From contig AP026541.1 of the NCBI GenBank assembly GCA_026075535.2, forward strand, positions 6,634,001 to 6,698,000: 64,000 nt of DNA, given 5' to 3'. Shown here in pieces: positions 36,026 through 47,206 of the stretch. The notes under the pieces are model-generated. The model worked only from the letters and a program-made list of their open reading frames with translations. It had not been told where the DNA came from and did no database searches. This DNA is from Tricholoma matsutake. Its lineage: Eukaryota > Basidiomycota > Agaricomycetes > Agaricales > Tricholomataceae. Position 1 is the first letter of the stretch. Each line of letters begins with the position of its first letter. The position numbers were made by a program, and so were the translations under genes.

Positions 36026-36274
36026 GGTTATGGGCCCTGCTGGGCACGTCACGAACGCGCCTTAATTGGCTGCGAACGACGTTGACTTCATCGTCTCCAA
36101 ATTATAACCTTGCGCTCTTCGTGAGCTGCATTGCGCTCCCTGTGAGCTGCACATAAAACCTAGGTTGACTAGGGTTAACCACTCTGAAGGAGTGTTTTCT
36201 CCTGAGAACGTTAAACGTGTTTTATTGAGTAAAAAGACTGATTGAGCGCTTTTAACAGCTGCCACCACAAAATC

Positions 36275-36978
36275 ATGTCTTCAACTCTCAAGAAACTCGT
36301 TCAAACTTTTGACAGATCAAATTACATTCAATGGGCCAACTCAATGAAGGCGTGGCTCAGGTCTCAGGGCCTCTGGCAAATAACTAGTGGGGTGGAGCAA
36401 AAACCGCCCCCGGCGCCTCCCTTGACGGCGACGAATGCTACTTTGGTAGCGGATGCTAATGCCAAGCTCCAGACCTGGAGCAACAAAAATGACCAGGCCA
36501 TTGGTAGCCTAGTGCTCCACCTGGCCCCCTCCATTCGGCAGCGTGCCAACTCAAAGGACACTGCTGAGGAGGTGTGGACGGCCCCTCCCAAGTCTTCGCG
36601 GACTTTAGGTCTGCAATAGCAATCAAGATCCTGGCTGCGAACCCCGCACCGGAGATTGCTAGAATGGCAGACAAATTTGAGCGCCTTACAGCTGCTAACG
36701 TCGCCATCCCTGAGCTAGTGCAAGCAATGATTCTACTTGCTGCGATGCCGCGTGAGTACGATTCCTTGTCCACAACGGTCCTTAACACGACTGCTACTAG
36801 CGCCTTGACATTTAAACATGTCAAGGACTCCATTGTCGCTGAAGCCTCAAGGCGCACAGCAGTAGGAAAGCCTGCTGGCCAGCCTCAGGCCAACAAACTT
36901 TCTGCTGTTAAGCGCAAAGGGGGAAACCCCAAATGGCAGCCCAAAGAAGGGCAAAACAGCAATGGAGACTCGTCCTGA
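36275..36978 (+). pseudogene. Copia Gag of element C, frameshifted
   Basis: Starts MSSTLKKLVQTF at 36275. The frame is lost near 36578, where 28 bp present in copy B are missing between two GGTGTGG repeats. The correct frame resumes as DGPSQVFADFRSAIAIK and runs to the UGA at 36976-36978. This is the same UGA that ends Gag in copy B. Confidence 0.9.
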
Positions 36979-39900
36979 AAGCGTGGACGACGTGGGGACA
37001 GAAAGACTAAGGAGGAGAAGCCGAAGGATAAACATACCCACCTCGCCTCCAAAGCCTATACCACCATAAATGGTAATGGCACCATCATACCGCCGATGCC
37101 GCTTATACAGCGCATCGAAAGACATGAACACACTCCCACAAGGGATCCTCGCCGCCGACCGCCTGCACAGGCATATACGGGCGCGGCCTCTACCTCTCGT
37201 TCGGTTTATGCTGAATATCAGCAAGCTCAAGACACCCTCGAGCAAATGCAACTTCCGCGCAGCGCGAAAAATCTGCGACCGCTGGAAGAGCACCTGACGG
37301 TGCGAGAAGGAAAGAGAAGAAGGATAGAACCAGAACCCGAGTCTAGGATCGAGGAGGTAGAAGACGATACCGTCTCCCTCGGATCTGAACCTCCGGTGTC
37401 TGATGAGGAAGTGTGGAAAGCCATCGACGAAATGCTCGTCGATGAACCCCTTGATACAGGGGCGTATGATGACAGGTCAGTCCTTTTCCCTGCCACAAGC
37501 ACTAAGATTAATATTCCTATGAATACAGCAAACTTTTCATGTGAAATTTTACCGCTATTAAATGTATCATGGAATTATTTAGATCTTAATATATGTGCTA
37601 TGTGTGCAAAGGGAGATTGTAAGAAAGGTGCCGACTGGATCATGGATGCAGGCGCATCAAAACACTTCACTGGTGAAATAAAAGATTTCGCTTCTTACGA
37701 GCCTTTACCGAGAAAGGACTCTACCTTGGTCCAAATGGCCACTGGTACTACTCATATAGTAGGAAAAGGAGCAGTCTTCATTAAACACCAGGTAGTATGT
37801 CACGGGAAGTCAGAGACGCGTGAAATGCAGTTATACCCCATCTACTACATACCCGACATTAATACTCGATTGATGTCAATGGGGGTCTTTTTACAAGACG
37901 GAAGTGATGTGTGTGGTTCCTCCGCACACATTTCATTTATCGAGCATGGAAACCCAATCATGCATTGTGTCCCTCTAAGGAGGAATGACATGATCTATTG
38001 GGCTCGGACTCATATATTGAGCACCAAAAAGGTTAATGTCACAACCATTTATGTCGCTGACTACTTGACTTGGCATAGGCGACTTGGACACCCATCCAAA
38101 GAGGCGCTAGGGAAAATGCCTAAAAGCACCATAAAATTCCCAAGGAATTTAATTATTCCTAAAGACAAAATTATATGTCCAGGGTGTGCAGAAGGGAAAA
38201 TGACCTCAAAATCTTTTCCCGAGTCAGACTCACGAGCTGACAAATCCTTTGAATTAATACATTCTGACCTAAAGGAACTCCCGGTACTATCGTACCACAA
38301 ACATAAATACTTCATTGTATTTCTGGATGACAAAACGTCACATATTTGGGTCCAATGTCTCAGAAAGAAATCTGACGCTGCTGCAGCGATTAGACAATTT
38401 CAAGCGATGGCTAAAACCCAATATGGCACTACAATCAAGCGCTGGCGTGTCGATCCAGGGGGGGAGTTCAAGGATCGTGAGCTACAAAAACAGCTCAAGG
38501 ACTTAGGCATCAAAATAGAGATGTCTGCACCCCACGTTCATCAACAGAACGGGCGCGCAGAGCGCGCCATAAGGACAATAATGGAAAAGTCGCAAACCTT
38601 GCGATTCACCGCTTGTCTACCACAATCATGGTGGGAATTTTGCATAGAACATGCAACACATTTATACAACCGAACCCCAATAAGGCACCTGAAATGGCTG
38701 ACACCTTTTGAGGACCTGACAAAGGTCCGCCCAGATCTAAACAATCTGAAGGTCTTCGGTTGCGGTGCTTATGTCTATCTACCAAAGGAAAAACGTCCAA
38801 CAACATTATCTCCTCGATCGGAGTTAATGACGTACCTTGGAATAGAAGATGGCATTAAAGCATATCGTTTCATGCGACAAAATGGCGCAATATTCATTGG
38901 TGCCATGGCACTATTTGATGAAACGATGTTCCCATGCTGTCCCGGAGCTAAAACTCCTGCCAAGACAGACCTTGGTGATTTTCCACCTCCAGAACCAGAA
39001 GATGACGACCACTCATCTGGAACGGATGGCGATGACCCTATACCGCCACAAAATCCGCCCCTTCCTCCATCATCATCATCATCAGATGATGATTTACCAA
39101 GTGAGCAAAAGGCACATGACGATGTGACTAATGCTCCTCCTCCGCCGCCTCCAGTTAACACTGAGGACTTTTGTCCAAGACGTGAAGATCAACAGGAATG
39201 GCAGCAATTGCCCCGTCGATCAGGCAGGCAGAGGAAAATCCCAAACCGTCCCGGCAATACCTATGGAGAACAGCGACTCCCCTCTGACATAGAGAGAGAC
39301 ATTGCGCGTGATCGATATTGGAAGAAGTCTGTGGGTCAAGATTCGGATCATAACCGAACACGACCACGACCTCAACAGCAAGAACCGGTTACTGGACCGA
39401 GTTCGGCACCCCACGAGAGTGTGCCCGATTCCAATAATCAAGAACATGATTACCCAATGGGGGAACCAGATGAAGCAGGTTATATTAAAAAGATAACCAA
39501 GGAAGGTGGAGATGAGCTTATCCGCTGGCTGTTATCAAAAGCAGTCATACCATCAAGCGGAAAAAGCCTAGTTCCAAACCAATTTCGCGATATTGCGCGC
39601 CTACCCCGGCAGCAGCAACTTGAGTGGAAACAGGCTTGTCGTGAAGAGTTAGAGGCTCTTCGCAAGCGACAAGTCTATGATATCGTCGATCTTCCACATG
39701 ATCGGAAAACGATCAAAAATAGATGGGTTTTCTCCATGAAATCGGACGGAAGAAAACGAGCCAGACTTGTGGCCAAAGGCTTTTCACAAGTCGAAGGCGT
39801 TGACTTTGATGAGATTTTCTCACCAGTAGTCCGCTACGAGACCGTATGCCTCATGTTTGCCCTTGCGTCTCTAGAAGGCATGTATATGACCGGTCTAGAT

Positions 39901-41115
39901 GTAAAAACTGCATTTTTATATGGCAAACTTGATGAGGAGATCTATATGGATCAACCCGAGGGTTTCAGACTCGAGGGTAAAGAGCGCAAAGTAATGCGCT
40001 TACACCAAGCATTGTATGGCCTTAAACAGGCTTCACTAGCATGGTGGAAAGAGCTAGAGGCATTTATGCACACCATTGGGTTTGTGCGCACCAGCTCCGA
40101 TGCCGGCATCTTCATACACAGGGATCCTAAGACAGGCAGCATCATTATTGCGCTAGTCTATGTTGACGATGGCTTGTTCATGGGCAAGAACAAGAAACTT
40201 GTGGATGAAAAGAAGAATGCTTGCCTGAAGCATTGGGAGTGCCGTAGTACTGAAAAAGTCATGGAATTCTTAGGCATGCGCATCACCCAGACCGCTACAA
40301 AAGTCAAACTCGATCAAACAGAATATCTTGCCAAAGTGCTCGAGAGGTTCGAGATGACAAATGCCAAAGTTGCCCCCACTCTGCTCCCGACTGGCTACAA
40401 ACCGTCGGAGAACACAGCGACGCCAAACGCGGCGCTTAGATTGAAATATCAGTCTGTGATCGGATCTTTATTGTATCTGATGCTCGGAATGCGACCTGAT
40501 ATCGCTTACGTGGTAATCAAGATGTCGCAATTCTCGGCTAATCCTAGCCAAGAACATCTAGACAAAGCAATGTACATAATGCGCTATCTGGTGGGAACCC
40601 AGAAGTACAGTATAGTCTATGATGGAGAGAAATCCGAGGGGCTGCAGGCCTTCACAGATTCTGATTGGGCAGCTGACACTGTCAAGCGCTGATCTACAAT
40701 GGGTTACTTTGCTACTCTGGCGAGTGGCATTGTGTGCTGGCAGTCCCATTTACAAAAAACTGTAGCACTGTCATCCACAGAAGCCGAATATATGGCTCTC
40801 TCCGACACTTGTTGGCAGATAGTGTGGATAGAGTCCTTATTCCAGGAACTTGGATATACACTGAAGCGCGTACCAATCTGCGCTGATAATCAGGGATCCA
40901 TCTTTATTGGATCAAATCCAGTTCAGGAAAGAAGGACCAAACATATAGACATTCGCTACCACTACACCCGCGAATGCATAGAAAATGACAAAGTCACAGT
41001 CATTTTCATTCCTGGAAGTGATAATCCGGCTGACATGTTCACAAAGAACCTTGGCGCCGTCCTATTCAGGAAATTTAGAGACTCTCTCGGAATTACTTTC
41101 GAGATTCAAACTTAG
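36979..41115 (+). pseudogene. Copia Pol of element C, one premature UGA
   Basis: After the Gag UGA the same frame stays open for 39 basic-rich codons to an ATG at 37096, then to 40689. The premature UGA lies at 40690-40692 (CGA in copy B), and the frame then continues to 41115. Domains: protease with WIMDAGASKHFTG (copy B has Asp-Ser-Gly), WHRRLGHPS, integrase with HSD, VDPGGEF and NGRAERA, RT with YVDDG, and RNase H with ADNQGS. The UGA falls inside RNase H and would remove its second half. Otherwise the polyprotein is nearly intact at about 1,340 codons. Confidence 0.93.
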
Positions 41116-41147
41116 CTGCTTAGAGCACTGTACAGTTTGAGGGGGGG

Positions 41148-41421
41148 TGTTGAAATTAATCCCAGTGATGCATGCTGTATACATGAGGCAATACATGCAG
41201 CATACACATGTTACTGTGCTTACTGCGCATACATGCGGTAAACACATTCCTGAGTCATGTGATGTCCTTATTATTATGTATATAAGGAGAACCTGTACCG
41301 TAGTAGGAATACAGTGTTCTTACCTCTGCTAACCCTAGCTGTAAGTCTAAGTAAACCCCAGGTAGGTTGTAAGGAACGTGTTGTCTCTTCCACTGTGCAG
41401 CGTATATAGTCTGCTCCAACA
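41148..41421 (+). repeat. 3' LTR of element C
   Basis: 274 bp, directly after the G-rich polypurine tract and followed by TSD GTCTG. Confidence 0.95.
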
Positions 41422-41808
41422 GTCTGTATTTTGATATTCACTGATAGGAGCATGATTAGGAGTCAGGAGGCCACAGGACATGAGACAGCACACACTGGGG
41501 GTTTTGTGGAGGGCCATGGGCAGGGGTAGACAAAGAAAAGGCATCTGAGACCCATAACACAGTGATCAGGATCCCATCAGCATGCAAGAGGACGAAGAAA
41601 GCCCTTGAGAAAATAGAACATAAATGATCGCAAACTTTTCTGCATACCTCAGACTCAGACACCAATCAGAGACACTACCAAATGAATGACTGTGAACTCT
41701 TCTTTGTGGCTCAATGTCAGACAGCCATCAGAAACACCAGCAAATGAATGATCACCAAGGATGTAAAAGATGGGACCATAGGTCTGGAAGATAGGCTTCT
41801 TATAGATA

Positions 41809-44800
41809 GTGACTGTAGCTTGGCCACTCACACAGCTCAGGATCATGAGCGATGGGTTGATCACGGACGATGCTGTGAAAGACGCGGTGAGGACACTGAC
41901 AAAGCAATGTGCTTTTGATGTGTGTAACACTGTTGCCATGTTGCCAGCAGCAAGCAAGCATACCAAAGATGAGTTGGTATGTCACATCATGCATGCCCCA
42001 GAACAGGCAAAAAAGGCAGTTATAGAGGTGGCATCTCAAGGAAGAAAACAAAAAGCAACTGGGGAGCCAGAGAGACATGTCCGCCAAAAGCTTGGTCAAG
42101 CTCAGGAGCCTATTGGAGAGGCTTTCTGTCTGAAGAACTTCTTGAGACCACCATCTACAAATATCATCAATGCCAGGATTGGGGAATACATCATGCAGAC
42201 CTTGAATCAGGCACTGCAACAAGTGGTGTGCATGGAATGTGCACAAGAGGCAGAAAGAGAGGACTGTGGGCTATCATCTGTTTGTAACATTCCAAATTTG
42301 CAATTGTTGGAGCCAGTTGAGGCACATGCCACACACCAGCTGACTGATGGAGTGCTGCTGTACACTCAGGCTGTGGACAAGAAAAACTGTGGTTATTTAT
42401 GTGGAGAATGTGAGAGGCACCTGTGGAAGGGGAAATGACCACTGCTATCATTGGTGAATGGGATGTAGGTGGGTGACATCCCTGTTCAATTGGTGGTGCT
42501 CACCTTGCCAGAGAGGATTCTTGTTGCGAGGTGTTTTCCAGCAGCATACATTGTCAAGATGTACCCAAAGAAAAAAGGCGCGTGCTTTTGGGATAAGAAG
42601 ACAATGAACAGTGGGCTTTGAGGGAATGTTTCCACATACAAGCTTAATCCTACTGATTTAGGCGATATGGTGACTGGGTCACTGATGCCACCGCCAGCAC
42701 AACATTTGGCAGCAACTATTGGCATAACCTTTGTGGGCCCCATGGGCATGCATGAGCCTACACTGCCACAGTTCTTTAGAGTCAGAGGCAGCACATGCAT
42801 GATGTGTTGGTATGGCTGAAAGCAAACAACCCCTTGTATTCAGATATTGAAATAGCCACTGCTTGCCTTGCACAGCTTCCTCTCAATGGTGTCCCAGAAG
42901 AGCTGGCTGCAGTAACAAAATGTTCAGATGACATGGTGTTACTGGCACAAGAACATGCATGTTATGTTCCTGAAGATGGGGATTTTGACACTCCGTTATT
43001 TGAGCCAGTGTCAGTTTGTGCAGGCGCAGCTGGTAGGTTGCAATTGCCCTCTCCCAACACACTCACTTGCCGCTGACTCTCACTGGAGGCATTTCAGATT
43101 TGGAACTTCAACCAGGGGAGGACATCAGTGAGGAGTCAGAGTCAGGTAACAACCTGCCTCATATTGGCTGCAAAACTACTTACACCCACTGTAGACGCAG
43201 CCATTATTCCTTTTCAAGCAATGGGAGTTGTCGATGTGTCAGGGGCCAGTATCCCAGACAGTGATATATTGGTGCATGCTTTATCCAATGCTGCCAGTCT
43301 TTCAGAGCCTGATTTTATAATCAAACGTGGTAGTGCATTTGTCAATGAATATCCCCAAATCAATGAAACTACAGGACAAAGGACAGATGGGGGGTAGACA
43401 ATCTGAATCATCTCCTGGGCGCATTCCCCAGCCTTTTCCCATACGGCATGGGAGGGTTTGAAGTTGATCATGAGCAGGCAGTTACATACAAGCAGCATGC
43501 AAGGTGGGCCCTTCAATATGCTGATAGGTGTTTTCAGAAGGACTTCCAATTTGTCTTCCAAATTTTCAGGGTTATGCAAAAGCGACAAGTCTGTCATTCA
43601 GCATCGCTTCAAATTAAGCAGAAAGCATTCCAAACACTAGAGGAGAAGATTTCAACATTGATGCCTGCTGATTTGAGACAAGCGAGTGTTGAGGAGGCTT
43701 GGAAGCTTCCCTTCTCTAATCCAAGTGTGCAAGCTTTGCGATCACAGCTGACAGCAGTCCGAGCGAGTGTTATAGGGACAGACAAGTCACGCACACAGAT
43801 CCAGTCCCAGATTTGGTCTACAAGTGTAATGCGAGGCCCTCCGTCACTCTGGCTGACCATAAACCCATCAGACACCCATGACCCAATCGCACAATTTTTT
43901 GCTGGACATGATATTGACATGGACAATTTTTCACCAACAGACGGTCTGGACAGATGTGACCATACTTTAAATGTAGCTGCAGACCCATACACAGCAGCAA
44001 AGTTTTTCCACTTTATGGTGAGACTGATCCTGTGAGGCCTTTTCTTGAGAAACATGTAGCAGAGGGGTTAACCACAGGGGCAGGGCATATGTATATGCAA
44101 TTACCAAGGGTGACCAGGATGACAACTGCGATTCAGAGGTGAGCCAACAGGACAGGCTTTCAGCTCACCCTAACTCACACAACACAGGCAGACTACCTTT
44201 GTGTAACTGTAGCTGATGGGCAGCTCGCACTGAGAGACCAGCTTAAGGAATATGTGGACAGGGGTGATCTGCTCGCAGGCTACAGTTTCCTGGATTATTT
44301 CATAAACACGTATGACACAGATGATGCTGGTGGGAAGGCAAATGCAGAAAATAGGGGAGGAGGCTGTGGTCATCCATGGAACGAGAGGGTTGCATACAAA
44401 GAAAACAGTGGTCGTGACAACCGTTGTCAGATTATACACTCCATGGGGCACAAGACTCTCCCAAACTTTATCAGGCAGTGGTTTCCTCGAGACAACGACA
44501 CCCAGCTTCAGGAATTGCATGGAGCATGCATTCTTGCATTGCTCAAGCCTTGGCAAATCCTGGGAGAGCTGAAAGAGCAGCATGAAAGCTTTGTTCACAC
44601 TTTACACCAATTTTGAGAGGACACTGCAGCCAGGACTTTAAGCATCATCAACAACATACAATATTACTATGAGTGTTCTGACCACGCGATGTCCCAGCGA
44701 GAAGAACACAGAGAAACTTGTGTGCTGGAAAAAACTGTGGAGGAACATGACAACGACATGGAAGAGACCAGCTCCAACCAGCCAGATTTCTTGGAAGATG

Positions 44801-46676
44801 ATGTCTGCCATGCAGAATTGACACTGTGGGATGTGAGAGACACCCAATATGCTGACATCGCAATGAACATTGCAGAAGATGTTGGTATGTTCGAAACAGC
44901 AGCAGTGAGCAGTGCCTTCAAGGCACCTGCATTGACAGTGATGGTGGAGGACATGGATCTCTACCACCTATGGGAGAGGACCCTTCACATGATCACCAGG
45001 GAAACATCTGCCCAGGCAGCTCCTGCAGACGTGGACCAGAGAGCACTACCAGATGAAGCATGGGTGGATATTGTGGCAAATCACCATAGTGTAGAAAGTG
45101 AGACGAGGGATGGTGTCAAGCGCCTGAAAACAGAACAGAGAAGAGCACACAACATCATGATGAAACATCTAGAAGCTCATCTTGGTGGCTGTTGGCCTCA
45201 CCAACTCCTTATGATTGTGCAGGGTGCAGGGGGGACAGGCAAGACAGCATTGATCAAAGAGATCACAACAACTTTCCACTGTATAGGCACTCGGTCACTA
45301 CTGGCAAAAATGGCCTCTTCAGGTGTGGCAGCAAGTCTGATTAAGGGAATGACTCTGCATTCCTGGGCAGCGATACCGAGAACCATCACTGCAAGGACAA
45401 AGGTTACCAAGAAGACACTGAACAAAAGGCTGGTGAACATCGGTGGAAAGTGGTATTTGATTGTAGACAAATATTCAATGCTCACAAAAGACATTCTGGA
45501 ATTCCTGTCTGGTGTGTTGGGAAATCAGCGCAACAATGTTGAAGGCATTGATGCCACAGTCCCTTTTGGTGGCTTGAACATCATTCTTCTGGGAGACTTC
45601 CATCAATTCCCACTGGTGGGAAACCCAAAAGCAGCATTGTACTATGCACACAGCAAAAACGAATGGCAGCAGATTGGCAGGCACCTTTACAAGCAGTTCA
45701 ATGTGGTTGTGAATTTGACAGAACAAATAAGAGTAACAGACCAATGGTGGGTGGAACTGTCATAGCAGCTGAGGGAAGGGGCATGTATGCCTGAGGATTT
45801 GGAAGAAGTAGAAAAGCTCGTCCTGACAAATAATGAGTGCCAGATCCCAGATTTCACAATGGAGCCATGGGCAAGTGCAGTCTTAGTCACACCTCGGCAT
45901 TTGGTATGAACCAGGTGGAACTTGGCTGTGCTCCAGAAGCACTGCATAAACTTGGGCAGCCCACTCTACCTGTCACCTTCTGAGGACACCACTGGACCAG
46001 AACAACATCAACTGTCTTTAGAAGAGAGAGTGATCATAGCAGGAATGAAGCCGACCGACACAGAGAAGCTGGAGCGCAAAGTGGAGATCATGGTAAGGAT
46101 GAAAGTGATGGTAGTTATCAACATTGCCACTGAAGTGGATTTAGCAAATGGGACATGTGGCAAAGTAGCAGAACTGATACTGGACCCCTGAGAGCCAGAT
46201 CATCGCAGGGACAATGCGGGCCAGATCTGCCTACAATTCCCACCAGCAGTGGTAATCTTCAAGCCCTCTCATGGCACCTTTCCTCACTTCCCAGGTCTGT
46301 CAGAAGGTCTGCTGCCAATTTTCCCCACCGAATGAATGTTTCCTATCTGGAGAAGAGATGGACACAACATGACAGTGACATGTCGGCAAACTGCTTTGAC
46401 AGGGGCATATGCATTCACAGATTACAAGGCTCAAGGTCAGACTCTGGAGTACATTGTGGTGGATCTTGAAAAACCTCCACGGGGAATCTGACACTGTTCA
46501 GTGCATACATTGCATTGTCTAGGAGTAGGGGGAGGAACACAATCAGGCTGCTGAGGGCATTTGATAAGACACTGTTAACAACACACCCTTTGGAAGTGTT
46601 GGATGAAGAGGATGGCTGGCTTGAGGAAAAGGTGGTTAACACGAAAAACCTCTATCTTGTAGCTGTAGACATGTAA
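41809..46676 (+). pseudogene. Decayed Helitron Rep/helicase
   Basis: The parts line up as one Helitron protein. 41809-42438 has paired CxxC motifs (CMECAQEAE, CGYLCGECERHL). About 42475-42830 gives LPERILVARCFPAAYIVKMYPKK. 43448-44035 is the Helitron-like N-terminal domain (GPPSLWLTINPSDTHDP). 44254-44616 includes NFIRQWFPRDNDTQ. 44689-45765 is the PIF1-like helicase with Walker A GAGGTGKT, then DKYSM where DExSM is expected, and LNIILLGDFHQFP. 45922-46191 and 46380-46676 hold the last helicase motifs (AYAFTDYKAQGQT, ALSRS), each after frame breaks. The HUH segment of the Rep domain is not readable. Several stops and shifts make it dead. Confidence 0.85.
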
Positions 46677-46963
46677 AAGAAAGGGATCACATTGTAGGAA
46701 AAACCAAACTACTCAAAGTCAGAATCTGGTTAAATGCCTGTAGCAAAGCTGAACCTGACTTAGAGTAATGTCGAGTGCGAAGTCAGACTACTCCATGACT
46801 GGCTCAAACACTGCATTTATGAGAGCAGACAAAAGACCATTGGCCAGAAGTGTTGGAATCCAACTTGCCAGCCGCTCACCGCAGGCTGTGACACTATTTG
46901 AACCTGTTGTTTTTTGCACAAACCTTAACTTTCGGGGGTGGGGAGACCTTGCAAGCAAGGTAA
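46677..46963 (+). other. Helitron 3' region with terminal hairpin candidate
   Basis: Non-coding. A perfect 16-bp palindrome ACCTTGC-AA-GCAAGGT (46946-46961) is followed by AATTTAG, resembling the hairpin near a Helitron 3' end. The canonical CTRR end is not clear because element D's truncated LTR begins immediately after. A stretch at 46757-46800 resembles 32730-32790. Confidence 0.4.
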
Positions 46964-47127
46964 TTTAGCAGTTCTTTGATGTGGATATTGATGCATGCGC
47001 GCATTGCAGTGTTTTTGGTATATACAGTTGTTTTGCATGCATGTTATGTGTGTTGGTGTGTATGGCTGTTTTGCATGCATGTTGTGTATGTGTAGTAAGT
47101 CTGTGAGGGCACCAGACTTACACTCCT
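46964..47127 (-). repeat. Truncated 3' LTR of element D
   Basis: About 160 bp nearly identical to 52469-52626, with TTTTGCATGCATGTTGTG-type repeats. Ends CTTACA beside the tract CTCCTCCCCACCC. Confidence 0.7.
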
Positions 47128-47206
47128 CCCCACCCAAAAAAATTGTATGTCTTTCAGATATCTGTACCATTTTCTGCCTCCCACCTATCAAGTGCTTCTG
47201 TCTCAG

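Larger units (their letters stand above)
35752..41421 (+). mobile_element. Full-length young Ty1/copia retrotransposon (element C)
   Basis: The second copy of the element B family, in opposite orientation. LTRs are 35752-36025 and 41148-41421, each exactly 274 bp. By eye they differ at five positions, all consistent with CpG transitions. TSD GTCTG lies at 35747-35751 and 41422-41426. The PBS lies directly after the 5' LTR (GGTTATGGGCCCTGCTGGG, 36026-36044) and a GAGGGGGGG polypurine tract at 41139-41147. Gag carries a 28-bp deletion and Pol one premature UGA, so the copy is non-autonomous. Confidence 0.95.
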
